Source: Kiritimatiellia bacterium (GTDB lineage: Bacteria; Verrucomicrobiota; Kiritimatiellia; PWTM01). From it: DNA of 64,000 nt. Positions 43,180 to 53,645 of this stretch are shown here, one piece after another. Positions within the stretch are counted from its first letter, which is position 1. Each line of letters starts with the position of its first letter. The translations under genes were made by a program, and so were the position numbers. Below the pieces are notes generated by a model, which saw only the letters and a list, made by a program, of their open reading frames with translations, was not told the DNA's origin and searched no databases. The stretch is from NCBI GenBank assembly GCA_026417735.1, contig JAOACR010000021.1, positions 80,476 to 144,475 on the forward strand, in the 5' to 3' direction.

Positions 43180-45867
43180 CTACCGGAGCCGGCGTCGCAA
43201 TATGAGGAGTAGGCCGATCAGGCCGGGCACGGTGAGGGTACCCGGCTCCGGCACGACGGTCAGCGTCACGCTATTCGCATAGCCGGAGAGCGTTCCGTAG
43301 TTGATCTGGAACTGGTTCGCGCCGGCGGTGAACACCGTGCCGTCCGGCATGCCGCTGAAGGTGGAGGTGTCAATGGTTCCCCAGCCGCTGATGATCGGGA
43401 AAACCGTGAGCAGGGGCAGCGGTGTGGGCGAGATCACCGACAGCGTTGCCCCTCCGAGCGTGAGGGTTGACGTGGACTGCATCGCGAGAACGTCGTACTG
43501 ACCGGCCAACGGACCGAGAATCTCCGCTTCAAAGATGGTGCCTGATGCCATGGTCACATTGCCGGTCACCGTCAGCGTTCCGGGGCTGGCACCAGGGGCC
43601 AGCGTGCTGTTCGCGTCGGCAGCCAAGAGATGGCCACCAATCAGGCCGGTCCCCTGAAGTCGACCACCGTTCACCACGGCGACCGCGGGCGACCCCGCGA
43701 GCGAACCGTCGACCTGCAACACGCCGCCGCTCACGACGGTGAAGCCGCTGTACAGACCAACGAAGTTGGTGCCCAGGATCTGGGTGCCGGCGCCCGACTT
43801 GATCAGACCCATCACACGGCCCGCCGCACCATCGGTCATCGCGCCTTCGAACTGATAGGTTCCGGAGCCGGGCGCAACCACGAGCATGCCGGTAGAGATC
43901 CCCGACCCCGCAATCCAGGCCGACACTGCACCGGCGCCTGAGAGACCGCCGATCGTGTCCATGGAGTTGGCCGTGCCGCCGGCGATCAGGCGCCCGTAGG
44001 CGTTCACGACGACGTCGTTGCCATTCGCGGCATTGAAGTGGAAGCGCGCCGCGCCACCGTTGATCCAAATGCCACCGGTGAAGGTGTTGAAGATGTTCGT
44101 GATGTTCAGTGTCTGGGAGGTTCCCATGATCACCAAGCCGGCGGTGCCGGTGATCTTCGAACGCAGGTGCGCCTGCGCCGCGGCGTTGTAAGCGCCGATA
44201 TAGGCTGGCACGTTACCAAAATTCAACGTGCCGTCTCCTTGGATCGTTTGGGATGTCAGCAGCAAGCCGCCGCTGCCGATCGTCAGCGTGACACCAGGGT
44301 TCAGAGTGAGTGCCTGTCCGAGCCGAAGCGCGTAGATCGTTTTCGAGCTCGTGAGCGTCTGCGCTGAAGCGCCGATATTGACCAGGTCGGTGGGGCCGGC
44401 GGTGTTGATGTCGGTGCTGGTGTAGGTCGCCGGCACGATGCGATTGGTCACCGTCGCGCCGTACGTCACGAAATGCCCCAGCGCGTTTCCACCCTCGTAG
44501 GTTTGGATGGACGGCGGCAGCATGCCGTTGGTCACCGCCGGCCGTGCGCCGCCGGTCTGGATCGCAATCGAGTTCAGCGATGCTGACTCGCCCAACGCCG
44601 GTGACGACAGCGCGTCGGTCTCGATCAACAATGAGCTTCCCGGGTTGGGCGTCGCGAGGCTTGCCGGCGAAAGCACCACGCCGGAGCCCGAGCCGTTCTG
44701 GCGGCGCAAGAGGACATGGGCGCCGCCGACGACCGACATTGCGCCGACGACCTCGTCGATCGGACTGCTCGCAGCATTGCGGCCGTTGATCGCGAGCTGG
44801 TTGTTCGTCATCGCCAGCGGTGCGGCGTCCGGGTAGCGGTTGTTCACCGCGTTTTGGAAATTGTCCAAAAACAGCATGCCGCCGGCGGGGATCCGTGCCA
44901 TCGGCGCCGTGACCGCGGTGAGCGTACCCGCGTCACCTCGTGCCGCCAGCCCCCCTCGCGGTCCCAACTTCACGTTCGCCAGAAGCGCATCGGTCAGCCC
45001 AAACTCCACGCCGAGCGTACCCCCGTCGCGGACGGTGATGCCGCTGGCGTTTGGAAACATCGCGGTCGCGTTGGTAAACCATGTTACCGTCGGCCGAGTG
45101 GTCGCCGCCACCGGCGTCACCATCCCCGTGTAGACGATGGTGACCGGCCCGAAAAACCCGCTGTTGTTACCAGCAAGCTGCAAACCCGCGTTCGCACCGG
45201 CGCCAGGGTTGCCCCAGGACATCAGCGTGAGTGGACCGCTGCCGCTGATCGCATTCGTGAAGTTGTAGCGGGTCTGGTTCGCCGTGTACTGCACGCGAAT
45301 GGTCCCGCCCGCCGCGCCTACCACGACGGGGTTCGGCACGAGGTAGGCGACACTGTTGTCTGCGCCGAATGAGATGATTCCGCCACTCAGATGAACGATT
45401 GAAGTTGACACGCCGACCGACGTCGCGCGAGTGAGACGCAGCTCAGAACCGTTCGCGATCAGTGTCGCGCCGGTCCAACTCAGGCCCAAGAGCGGCTGAT
45501 TCTGCATGTTGCCAAACTGCACAATGCCGCCGCTGGCATTGGTGAAACCCCCGGATGCATGTAACGAGGCGGCCGTATTGGTGAAAATATACATGCCGCT
45601 CCCGTGCGTGAACCGCAGAGTGGCCGGATTTACGGTACCTAAGATTTCTATTGTTCCCAGCCCCGCACCTGAAAACAGGACGTCGTCACCCGCCACGTAT
45701 GTTGCGTCCCAACTGGTGCTGTCCGGCTGGGACCACTGCATGTCGCCGCTGCCCGTCCACGTGCGCAGCGCCGCCTGGGCCATGCCGAAGCCCGCCAGCG
45801 ACAGCAGCACCGTCAATCGTCGCAGGGAGAAGCAATAGGACAAGACAGAGCGCACCTTTAGATTCAT
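43180..45867 (-). CDS. PEP-CTERM surface protein with autotransporter-type beta repeats
   Basis: An 895-residue exported protein. After a signal peptide (about 1-32) comes a Gly/Asn/Thr-rich parallel beta region with autotransporter-associated repeats (GGVLQVDGSLAGSPAVAVVN, GSTLAPGASPGTLTVTG-like segments near residues 780-830). It ends with a PEP-CTERM sorting tail: VPEPGT, a hydrophobic helix and RRRLR. PEP-CTERM proteins are cleaved by an exosortase and attached to the cell surface or released in the matrix; the exosortase is not in this window. The ATG at 45867 has GAGGG eight bases upstream. Function could be adhesion or matrix formation. Confidence 0.88.
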   Translation of the reverse strand: MNLKVRSVLSYCFSLRRLTVLLSLAGFGMAQAALRTWTGSGDMQWSQPDSTSWDATYVAGDDVLFSGAGLGTIEILGTVNPATLRFTHGSGMYIFTNTAASLHASGGFTNASGGIVQFGNMQNQPLLGLSWTGATLIANGSELRLTRATSVGVSTSIVHLSGGIISFGADNSVAYLVPNPVVVGAAGGTIRVQYTANQTRYNFTNAISGSGPLTLMSWGNPGAGANAGLQLAGNNSGFFGPVTIVYTGMVTPVAATTRPTVTWFTNATAMFPNASGITVRDGGTLGVEFGLTDALLANVKLGPRGGLAARGDAGTLTAVTAPMARIPAGGMLFLDNFQNAVNNRYPDAAPLAMTNNQLAINGRNAASSPIDEVVGAMSVVGGAHVLLRRQNGSGSGVVLSPASLATPNPGSSLLIETDALSSPALGESASLNSIAIQTGGARPAVTNGMLPPSIQTYEGGNALGHFVTYGATVTNRIVPATYTSTDINTAGPTDLVNIGASAQTLTSSKTIYALRLGQALTLNPGVTLTIGSGGLLLTSQTIQGDGTLNFGNVPAYIGAYNAAAQAHLRSKITGTAGLVIMGTSQTLNITNIFNTFTGGIWINGGAARFHFNAANGNDVVVNAYGRLIAGGTANSMDTIGGLSGAGAVSAWIAGSGISTGMLVVAPGSGTYQFEGAMTDGAAGRVMGLIKSGAGTQILGTNFVGLYSGFTVVSGGVLQVDGSLAGSPAVAVVNGGRLQGTGLIGGHLLAADANSTLAPGASPGTLTVTGNVTMASGTIFEAEILGPLAGQYDVLAMQSTSTLTLGGATLSVISPTPLPLLTVFPIISGWGTIDTSTFSGMPDGTVFTAGANQFQINYGTLSGYANSVTLTVVPEPGTLTVPGLIGLLLILRRRLR

Positions 45868-46467
45868 GGTTATCGCCCTCGTGCGAACATCCTGCATCAC
45901 AATCTTCTTTGGCCTACGTTCGCACAGTACCACTCAGATCGCAATCCCCAAAATTAGGTAGGGAGGGAAGCGCCGCCTTTTAGCCCAACTCCGTCGTGGC
46001 GGCGCCTTCGGCGGAGACCTGGGAGGGCTGGCGGGGGGTAGGACCGATCAGGGAAACCATGGCTTGCCTGCGTTCGGGTTCATCGGAAGGGTTTGGAGTG
46101 GAGAAATCCGCCGATTCCGCCCGAAGTGTTTCCACTGCGGAAACGGAACCGGTATCGGTAGGCGATGCCGATGGCCTCGGCCGGTGAAATCGCCTGCCGA
46201 CGGCTGCGGCGAGCGGTCGTTAGCGCGAAGAGCAGAATGACTGCCGCGCGTGGCGGGCGACGGAGCGGATGCTACCGCTGCAGTTACTGAGTGATTGCGC
46301 TTTTCCCTTGCGCTGGCGGGGAGCTCTGGCAAGCGCGGGGGACGGCTGGAAATGAACTCTGAGGGGCGGGCAGCGGCGGAAGATCCGGGACATCGCTCGC
46401 TCGGCCAGTGCTGCGCACCGACAGGGAACTTCAGCAAAGGCGGCCGATGAGAGCGGCGGAGGTGCCG
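45868..46467. other. 600-bp intergenic region
   Basis: Between the PEP-CTERM gene start and the end of kduI, both on the minus strand. I see no gene with coding character on either strand. A GC-rich inverted repeat (AGCGCCGCC near 45970 with GGCGGCGCC near 46000) could be a terminator or regulatory hairpin; no T-run follows. The right part would contain the kduI 3' region. Confidence 0.4.
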
Positions 46468-47298
46468 TCAGGCGAGGGTGGCGAGATCCACAGGGTCCAT
46501 GTCGTCGAAGGTCTGATTTTCGCCGCCCATGCCCCAAACGAAGCGGTAGGCACCGGTGCCGACGCCGCTGTGGATGGACCAGGCGGGGGAGACGACGGCT
46601 TCACCTTCGCGAACGACGATGTGGCGGGTGTCCTCGGGCTCGCCGAGCACGTGGAGAACCACACCATTGGCGGGCAGGTCGAAATAGCAGTACACCTCCG
46701 TGCGGCGGTCGTGGCGATGGGGAGGGAACGTGTTCCAGACGCTGCCCTCGTGGAGCTCGGTAAAGCCCATCACCAGTTGGCAACTTCGAAGCCCGCCCTC
46801 GTGAATGAACTGGTGAATCGTGCGGCGATTCGCGGTCGCGGCGGCGCCCACTTCGACGCGTCGGGCATCGGCGAGGGTGGCCTTCGCGGTCGGGTAGGCG
46901 GCGTGAGCCGGGTACGACAGCAAGAACATCCGGGCCGGCTGCTCGGCCGACTCGCTCGCGAACTCGATCTCTCGGCTCCCTCGGCCGATGTAGAGACATT
47001 CGCGGTTTGCGAGCGGAAACTCGCGTCCGTCCACGCTGACACGGCCCGGACCGCCGATGTTGATGACCCCCATCTCTCGACGCTGGCAGATGTAATCGGC
47101 GGCAAGTTCCCGGCCGACTTCGAGGCGCAGCCGCTTGGCGACGGGCATCACGCCGCCGACCAGTGCGCGGTCCGCATCGGTGTAGACCAGCTCCGCGCGG
47201 TCGCGGCGAAACAGACCGGAAATAAGGAAATGACTTCGCAGCTCTTCTGCTGTCATCCGGCGGTACCGAACCGCATCGGCGGTCCGCAGCGTTTTCAT
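46468..47298 (-). CDS. kduI: 5-dehydro-4-deoxy-D-glucuronate isomerase KduI
   Basis: A 276-residue cupin-type enzyme that converts 5-keto-4-deoxyuronate to 2-keto-3-deoxygluconate precursor, a cytosolic step in pectin/uronate breakdown. The metal ligands are visible in the right order: His194 and His196 in PPHRHDRRTEVY, Glu201, and His243 in SPAWSIHSGVG. The length is typical. The ATG at 47298 overlaps the stop of the GH105 gene (ATGA), so both are made from one message. The longer open frame upstream is the GH105 gene read in another frame. Confidence 0.96.
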   Translation of the reverse strand: MKTLRTADAVRYRRMTAEELRSHFLISGLFRRDRAELVYTDADRALVGGVMPVAKRLRLEVGRELAADYICQRREMGVINIGGPGRVSVDGREFPLANRECLYIGRGSREIEFASESAEQPARMFLLSYPAHAAYPTAKATLADARRVEVGAAATANRRTIHQFIHEGGLRSCQLVMGFTELHEGSVWNTFPPHRHDRRTEVYCYFDLPANGVVLHVLGEPEDTRHIVVREGEAVVSPAWSIHSGVGTGAYRFVWGMGGENQTFDDMDPVDLATLA

Positions 47299-49268
47299 TG
47301 CAGCCCCTCCCGCGCGCGGCGGGCGAACTCCCGCACGTATTGCTCCCAGCTGTCGGGGGTTGGGAAATCGCCCTTGGACCAGCCCGCGCCCGCCGCATAC
47401 ACCAGCGGGCGGCCGGCCGGCACACGGACCAGCACGAGGTGATGCCCCTCGGCGCGGCGGATCTCTTCGATCTGGTCGGGCGGCGCCCATACCGCGCATG
47501 CGATGGAGCCGTTCGGCGGCGACTCCGGTTCCCAGTATGAGAGCCAGCCTTCTTCGCGGTTCCATCGCGCGCGGCCCTCGCCCGTGCGTTCGACAATCCC
47601 GATGGCCACGGTGAGGTCGCCCGGGGGGTCGGTCGAAAACCGGCTTTCGATCCGGTTGAAGTTCGATCCCAGACGCAGCGATATGCGGCGCGTTTCGGCG
47701 ACGGTCCGCTCGCCCACCCGCCAGGGCGCGTAGTCCGCCTCGAACTCGACAACGTCCGGACCGTTGCGCAAAAACCGGTGGCGAACCCAGTTGTTCGCAA
47801 AATGCAGCCGGCCCTCGTGCCAGACCGCGGTGCCGCCGCAACCGCAGCTTCGCCCGACCTTGTAGAAGTCGCCCCCTTCGCCATGGTCGCGGTGGTAGTC
47901 GCCGGAGCGGTACCAGTCGTCGATCACCGGCCGACGGGTGCGTTTCACCCACACGTCAATGCCGCTGCTGAGTTCGCCGGTCGCTTCCAGCGCCGGGCCA
48001 TAGATGCGGTACGCGATGCGATCGTTTTCCCACGCGATGTCGTCCTTGCGTTCGGGGACATGCCGGCCCCACGCGCGCGGTACGTCGCGCGCCGGCTGCG
48101 CGACGGGGTTGGTGGTGGCGGGCACGACAGCTGGTAGGGGGGGCTCACGGTCCGCGGTGGCGGCGCCCGGCGGCAACTCGTCCGCCGGCCGCAGTCGCCC
48201 GCCGGCGAGCCGGTACAGCTCCGTGGCCGCCAGCAAGAAGGCGCCGACGCCGTACACGTCGGAGTGTTCCGGATCGAAGCGCTTGGGGTCCGCGCCGATG
48301 GGCTGTACGTGCGCGAGGCGGCCGTCGTCGCGGACGCAGCGGACAAGGCCGGCCCACGCCCGCCAGACAACGTCCTCGTAGGCCGGGCGGGCGAGGAGGC
48401 CCTCGTTCAGTCCCCACGCGAGCGCAAACGTGAAGAAACCCGTCCCGCTGGCCTCGGGCAGCGGATAGGCCTCGGGATCCAGCAGGCTGGAACGCCACAT
48501 TCCGTCGGCCGGCTGAACCGCACGGACCGCGGCGGCCATTTCGAGATACTGGCGTTCGTAGCGCGGGCGGTCGGGATAGTCCGCTGGAAGCACCTGCAGC
48601 ATCCGCGCGAGGCCGGCCAGCACCCAACCGTTGCCGCGGCTCCAGAATACCTTCCGGCCGTTCGCCTCGCGCTGCGCGAAATAGCGGTCGTCGCGATAGA
48701 ACAGGTGCTCTTCCCGATCGTAGAGGTAGTCGCTGGTGACCCACCAGAGGCGGTTGGCAAAATCCAGATAGCGGCGATCGCCGGTGACCAGCGCCAAACG
48801 CGCCCATGCGGGTGGCGCCATGAAGAGCGCGTCGCACCAGGACCAGCGGTCGGTTTTGTCCTTGCGCTGGAAGCTCAGATCGTCGTCCTTTGGATGAGCG
48901 ATGATCCAGTCAAACCTCTCCCGCATGGGCGCAATCATCGCGGGGTTGCGGTGGAGCCGGAACAGCTCGGCGTAGGTCTGCCCGACGGCGTGGTCGTCGG
49001 CATGATAAGGACGGGGTCCGAGCTGCCATTGGTTGAACTTGCCCATCGCGAGCATCGCGTCGTGATAGCGCGCGTCGGGTGCGCTTCGGCTCAAATGCAT
49101 CAGGCCCGCATAGAGGGCGGCCTTTGTCCAATCGGTCGGTGCATGACGCGATGGGGTCGCCAGCTGCCAGTCCGCGACACGCATGGCGAGCGCGCGAATC
49201 TCCTCGGGCGCCGGTGGTGCGACGGCGACGACGCCGGCGATGGTGAGGTAGAGCGGCAGAGTCGTCAT
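47295..49268 (-). CDS. Exported unsaturated rhamnogalacturonyl hydrolase (GH105) fused to a DUF4861-like domain
   Basis: A 657-residue enzyme. It begins with a signal peptide (about 1-18). Residues 30-350 are a GH105 alpha/alpha barrel: DDHAVGQTYAEL, DRWSWCDALFMAPPAW with the expected catalytic Asp146, VFWSRGNGWVLAGLARML, and DPEHSDVYGVGAFLLA. Residues about 400-650 form a beta-rich domain of DUF4861 type (GLVDWVKRT-like IDVWVKRTRRPVIDDWY, GRSCGCGG). GH105 removes the unsaturated uronate from pectin fragments. ATG at 49268 has GGGAGA; the TTG at 49289 is less likely. Its product feeds the KduI step encoded next. Confidence 0.93.
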   Translation of the reverse strand: MTTLPLYLTIAGVVAVAPPAPEEIRALAMRVADWQLATPSRHAPTDWTKAALYAGLMHLSRSAPDARYHDAMLAMGKFNQWQLGPRPYHADDHAVGQTYAELFRLHRNPAMIAPMRERFDWIIAHPKDDDLSFQRKDKTDRWSWCDALFMAPPAWARLALVTGDRRYLDFANRLWWVTSDYLYDREEHLFYRDDRYFAQREANGRKVFWSRGNGWVLAGLARMLQVLPADYPDRPRYERQYLEMAAAVRAVQPADGMWRSSLLDPEAYPLPEASGTGFFTFALAWGLNEGLLARPAYEDVVWRAWAGLVRCVRDDGRLAHVQPIGADPKRFDPEHSDVYGVGAFLLAATELYRLAGGRLRPADELPPGAATADREPPLPAVVPATTNPVAQPARDVPRAWGRHVPERKDDIAWENDRIAYRIYGPALEATGELSSGIDVWVKRTRRPVIDDWYRSGDYHRDHGEGGDFYKVGRSCGCGGTAVWHEGRLHFANNWVRHRFLRNGPDVVEFEADYAPWRVGERTVAETRRISLRLGSNFNRIESRFSTDPPGDLTVAIGIVERTGEGRARWNREEGWLSYWEPESPPNGSIACAVWAPPDQIEEIRRAEGHHLVLVRVPAGRPLVYAAGAGWSKGDFPTPDSWEQYVREFARRAREGLQ

Positions 49269-49313
49269 TGTGAATCTCCCGAACCGCAAGAATACGCGGC
49301 GGGTGCGCCGGAG

Positions 49314-51461
49314 TCACGTCCGAGGCGTCTGCGGCAATTGTGCGAGACGCGCGGTGAGTTCCGCCGGGACGCAGATCGGGGGCTCGCACACGTGTCCGGC
49401 GCAGACGATCGCGGCAGCCCGGGCGCCGCCGGGCCGAAGCCGGGGCCATGCGGCTGCATCCAGCGGGGAGGGAGGAGGAGAACGGCCGTCGGTGTGGAGA
49501 ACCGCCGACAGCGGCGGCGCGGCAAGGCGCGCGGCGCGCAGCAGCGCGCGCGTCGTTTCGTCCTCGGGCGGGCCTGCGATGACGACGCGAAGTGCCTCCG
49601 TCCGGGCGGCCGCAGCGGTCAGCAGCGCAGGGTGGGCCATGGGATGCGCGACAACGCGCGGGGCGGCGGCGGCGAGCAATGCGTCGAACCGTTCGCGCCA
49701 TGCGTCGGCCTCGAGCATGAGCCACAGGCGCAGCAGATTACCCGCTGCCAGCGCGGTGGCGGAGGGCTGGGTGAGCTCATCGCCCTCCCCGACGGCGACC
49801 GGTGGACTGTCGGTGAGGTCGCGCACCTGATAGGTGCCGGTCGCATCATCCCAGCACCGCCGATCCATCGCCTGCTGGACGGCAACTGCGTGTTGCAGCC
49901 ACGACGGTTCCTGGTCCGCTTCGTACAGGTCGAGCAGCGCGCGAACGACGGCGGCGTAGTCTTCGGGGAAGCCCGGAATGCCGGCGTGGGGTCCGCGCCA
50001 GCACCGCCAGAGACGCGGTTCGGCGGGGTCCCAGAGATGGCGCAGGATCCACTCGGCAGCGCGCCGCGCGGCCACCACGGCCGCGGGGAGGTCGAGGAGC
50101 GCTCCGACGCGGGCCAGCGCACTGATTGCCAGTCCGCTCCAGCCGGCGAGCGTGAGGTCGTCCGCGAATGGTCGCGGCCGCTGCGCGCGCCGCTCGAGCA
50201 ACATTTGCCGGGCCATCTCGAGACGGCGCGCCACTTCTGAGGAGTCCATCGCATGCTCGCGGGCAAGCTGCTCGACCGTCCGCACCACATGCAGCACGTT
50301 GCGGCCGGCCAGTGGACCCTGCACCGCCCCGCGCACGTTGCCCTCTTCCCGCAGATCCCAGGCGGCGGCCGCCAGCGTGAGCAGTTCTGGCGGCAGGGTC
50401 TGGCGCACCTCTGCGAGCGTCCAGGTGTAGAAGGATCCCTCCTCGGAGTGATGCGGATCGCCCGCACGAGGGCTGTCCGCGTCGAGCGCCGCCCACAGGC
50501 GACCGTCAGGGCCGGCCAGCTCGCGGGCGATGAACAGCGCTGTTTCCTGCGCGATTTCAGCATACGTCGGATCAGCGAACTGGCGATATGCCTCGAGGTA
50601 GAGCTCCGCGATCAGCGCCTGGTCGGTGAGCATCTTTTCGAAGTGCGGCACATGCCATTGTTCGTCCACCGCATAGCGATGAAAGCCGCCTCCGAGGTGA
50701 TCCCGAATTCCACCGGCAGCCATCGCACGAAGCGCATGAATCACGGCTTCCCGGCTAGCGGTGTGACCGGTGCGGCGATGGCGCTCGAGCAGGAACCGTA
50801 GTGCCGGTGCCTGCGGGAACTTGGGTGCAGTGCCGAGCCCGCCGTGCCGCAGATCGGCCAGCGCCAGCAGCTGGCGCTCCGCGGCGGCGGCGGCGGACTC
50901 CACCCAGTTGGTGACCGCGTCGCCGGGGACGGGGATTGCGGCGGATTCGCGCAGCGCACGGACCGCCTCCGCCGCGGCGGCCAGGACGCGTAGCCGGTCG
51001 GTTCGCCAGAGATCGGCCAGCGTGACCAACAGCTCGGCAAATCCAGGCTGCCCGTGTCTGGGGACCGGCGGAAAATACGTGCCGCCAAAGAACGGCTCGC
51101 GGTCGGGCGTCAGCCACACCGTTAGCGGCCAGCCGCCGGCGCCGGTCGCGATCACGACGAACCGCATGTAGGTGGCGTCCACGTCCGGCCGCTCTTCGCG
51201 GTCGACCTTCACTGGCACGTAGTAGCGGTTGATCAGTTCCGCGATGGCCGGATTTTCGAAGCACTCGTGCGACATCACGTGGCACCAGTGGCAGGCCGCG
51301 TATCCGATGGACAGCAGCATCGGGCGGTCCTGTTGACGGGCGGCCTCGAACGCTTCCTCCCCCCAAGGGTACCAATGGACCGGCTGATGCGCGTGCTGGC
51401 GGAGATAGGCGCTGGCTTCACGCGCAAGGCGGTTTTGTGGCGGATGTGGCCCGTCATTCAT
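49314..51461 (-). CDS. YyaL/DUF255 thioredoxin-domain protein
   Basis: A 715-residue protein with the full YyaL (spermatogenesis-associated 20-like) plan. The N-terminal DUF255 thioredoxin domain has [19 protein letters not shown], the WYPWGEEAF segment and the redox C-H-W-C in AACHWCHVM. An alpha/alpha-barrel domain homologous to glycan-processing enzymes follows (about 185-600). Its cellular role is unknown. The ATG at 51461 has GGGAGA upstream and gives the canonical [12 protein letters not shown] start; the open frame extends 67 codons further but the extra part looks non-coding. It is 45 bases upstream of the GH105 gene, so likely in the same unit. Confidence 0.92.
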   Translation of the reverse strand: MNDGPHPPQNRLAREASAYLRQHAHQPVHWYPWGEEAFEAARQQDRPMLLSIGYAACHWCHVMSHECFENPAIAELINRYYVPVKVDREERPDVDATYMRFVVIATGAGGWPLTVWLTPDREPFFGGTYFPPVPRHGQPGFAELLVTLADLWRTDRLRVLAAAAEAVRALRESAAIPVPGDAVTNWVESAAAAAERQLLALADLRHGGLGTAPKFPQAPALRFLLERHRRTGHTASREAVIHALRAMAAGGIRDHLGGGFHRYAVDEQWHVPHFEKMLTDQALIAELYLEAYRQFADPTYAEIAQETALFIARELAGPDGRLWAALDADSPRAGDPHHSEEGSFYTWTLAEVRQTLPPELLTLAAAAWDLREEGNVRGAVQGPLAGRNVLHVVRTVEQLAREHAMDSSEVARRLEMARQMLLERRAQRPRPFADDLTLAGWSGLAISALARVGALLDLPAAVVAARRAAEWILRHLWDPAEPRLWRCWRGPHAGIPGFPEDYAAVVRALLDLYEADQEPSWLQHAVAVQQAMDRRCWDDATGTYQVRDLTDSPPVAVGEGDELTQPSATALAAGNLLRLWLMLEADAWRERFDALLAAAAPRVVAHPMAHPALLTAAAARTEALRVVIAGPPEDETTRALLRAARLAAPPLSAVLHTDGRSPPPSPLDAAAWPRLRPGGARAAAIVCAGHVCEPPICVPAELTARLAQLPQTPRT

Positions 51462-51614
51462 TGGCCGGTCTCCCGAGCGATACAGCGCATGGGACAACGT
51501 ACACCGCCCTGTCGCATCTGCACGCGGGCGGCGGGTCGCCATGAAGAGGTTTGACCGTGGGATCGCGCGCCCCAGAATCCCGCCAGCCGCATCCGGCACC
51601 GCGGAGGGTCCACC

Positions 51615-53279
51615 ATGAGCGCGCAGACGTTGTTGGGGTGGTTCAAGCCGAACGCCCGGCACTGGCCAGTCGTGGCGATGGGGGTGATTGCGTGCGCGTT
51701 CGTGAGGGCGGCGGGCGCGGCCGCGCCCGAGTCATGGGCGGATGCGGCCCGTCGCCGACCGCCGATGACGGTCGCCGAGGCCGAAGCGTTCGCAAAACGG
51801 CTGGCGAACTACGTGGTTCGCCACCACATGCGGCGCGACGACTCACCCCACCGCGGCATGGTGTACGAGTATTTCTGGGTTGAGAACGCCGGCACTCCCC
51901 GCCAGTGGATCCAGGGCGAAGCGCTCGATACGATGCACGACGGCGCATGGTTGGGTGTTGCGCTGGCGCGCGCCGCCGCAGTGACGGGCGATCGCTGGTA
52001 TCGGGAGCTGCTCGTACGAGAGCTTTTGCCGTTCTACCTCCGGATGCTGAACCGATCGGACGAGTTGTTCGATCCCTCGCGCAATGACTCCGATCAGCCA
52101 GTGCCACCGGGCTGGCCGGAGCGACTGCTGCGGCCGGAGCGGGAAAAGGGATTTGTGCCCTACTGGTGGGACAATGGTGGCTCCGTTTCGCTCGAGATGC
52201 TGAATCGTCGGGATGGCGTCCGACGGCTGGTCTACCCGGGGCGGGATGAGCTGAAGGAGACCGGCAACCCGGAATGCCGGCTGAGCGGTCACTCGTTGGG
52301 CACCTCCAACCACATGGCTCAGGATCTGGCGCTGCTGCTGCTGGCCGCGTGGGAGGTGCTGGATGGAGCGGATGCGGAAGCGACGCGGTTGCGCACGGAA
52401 ATCGCGGAGGCGGCTCGGCATCTGCAGGCCGGCCGTGCGCGGCGGGGATATCCGGCGATCCCGGCAGTGGTCGCCGCGTACGCGGTCGCGAATGGCGATG
52501 AGACGGCCCGCCGCCGGCTGCCCTCACTGAGCTGGGATTCTTTGAACCAGTGGCGCAGCGCCTGGCATCAGACGGTCGCCGAGCCGGTGGCCGATCGAAA
52601 GTTCCGGATACCCGGCTTCGCGGACGACGCGATGTACGAGTACTTCGTCGCGCTGGCCCGGCATGGGACGCTGCCGGAGCCTGAAGCGGTACGGCTGGTC
52701 TTCGACGCGCTGACACTGCCGCTGATGTACCGCGGCTACTGCGACGATGAACCCGCGCCGCCGGGCATCAACGTGTTTGATCTCTACCCGTTTCACTACA
52801 CGAATGGGCGTCCCGAGCATCTGCGCTCGCAGCGACGGGGGCCGCACGGCCGGCCGATCCCGATCGGCTCGCGGATGGGGCCGCAAACGATGGCGCTCTG
52901 CGGCTGGGCGTTGCAGGCGATCCGTGAACGGGCGGGGTTGTGGGAGAAGGCGCGGCGAAAGCTCAGCCGCGCAGCCTATTTCCCGCCCGCGGGGGCGGTG
53001 ACGGGCGAGCATGTGGTCGCCTGGGGGGGCGTCGGTGGCGCGGATGCGGTCGGGGAGGCCGAGGTCCGGCGCACGCTGGAGCGGGAGCTGGGCGGCGGAT
53101 TGCGGACCTGGGAGGCCATCTTCGACGAGTTTGGATATGTTCCCACCGGCATCGGCTGCTCTTCGGTGCTGCCCGGCACGCCTTTTGACCGTTTTTCTGA
53201 CACCGGGGGGTATGCGCATCTGATCCAGGCGGCGATGCAGTGGATCCGCTATTTGCGCGGCGAGCACGACTGGCGCTGA
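51615..53279 (+). CDS. Secreted alpha-helical protein of unknown function
   Basis: A 554-residue exported protein. A hydrophobic signal (about residues 18-35) follows a short positive n-region. The rest is helix-rich with aromatic motifs in loops: [48 protein letters not shown] and [19 protein letters not shown] DLYPFHYTN. This recalls (alpha/alpha) toroid glycoside hydrolases or lyases, though I see no named family signature. GGAGGG at seven bases supports the ATG. It diverges from the YyaL-like gene (153-base gap) and lies beside the pectin module, so a carbohydrate role is plausible. Confidence 0.75.
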   Translation: MSAQTLLGWFKPNARHWPVVAMGVIACAFVRAAGAAAPESWADAARRRPPMTVAEAEAFAKRLANYVVRHHMRRDDSPHRGMVYEYFWVENAGTPRQWIQGEALDTMHDGAWLGVALARAAAVTGDRWYRELLVRELLPFYLRMLNRSDELFDPSRNDSDQPVPPGWPERLLRPEREKGFVPYWWDNGGSVSLEMLNRRDGVRRLVYPGRDELKETGNPECRLSGHSLGTSNHMAQDLALLLLAAWEVLDGADAEATRLRTEIAEAARHLQAGRARRGYPAIPAVVAAYAVANGDETARRRLPSLSWDSLNQWRSAWHQTVAEPVADRKFRIPGFADDAMYEYFVALARHGTLPEPEAVRLVFDALTLPLMYRGYCDDEPAPPGINVFDLYPFHYTNGRPEHLRSQRRGPHGRPIPIGSRMGPQTMALCGWALQAIRERAGLWEKARRKLSRAAYFPPAGAVTGEHVVAWGGVGGADAVGEAEVRRTLERELGGGLRTWEAIFDEFGYVPTGIGCSSVLPGTPFDRFSDTGGYAHLIQAAMQWIRYLRGEHDWR

Positions 53280-53645
53280 GGGGGGAATCACCCGCGTCAG
53301 CGAAAGGGTTGGAAGAGCTGGGGCGATGGGCGGCGCAACCGATCGCCGGTGCGCTTGCGAGCCGTGGGGGCGACCCGGGCAGCGGCGCCGGCGACCGCGA
53401 AGGACAGTTGCCGCGCCGGATAGTTGCCCGCGGTGCGGCGCGGGCGGGCCCACACGGCCGGCAACGGCGCCGGCTTCGGCCGCTGGGGGCGGACAGGCGT
53501 CGCCGTACAACGCCGATGCCCCGCGGCTGTCGTTGTGCGTGTGCCCGATCGCTCGGCCGGCTTGTCCAAGGGTTGGACTGCGCCGCTCTTGCGCGCTCCA
53601 ATCCTTGGAGCGCCGAGCACCGCTGCGAGCGCCCGCGGGCCGTTC
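53280..53645. other. 366-bp convergent intergenic region
   Basis: Between convergent genes. No frame has coding features. The DNA is rich in GCCGG-type repeats but contains no terminator with a clear T-run. Confidence 0.4.

Noticed and set aside
45970..46010. A GC-rich inverted repeat as terminator
   Set aside because: The stem is imperfect and no T-run follows, so I do not call it a terminator.
47299..47952. A 218-codon upstream extension of kduI
   Set aside because: It overlaps the GH105 gene in a different frame; the true start is the ATGA overlap at 47298.
48264..50240. A 658-codon plus-strand open frame across the GH105 and YyaL genes
   Set aside because: Antisense to two good genes and without any recognisable motif.
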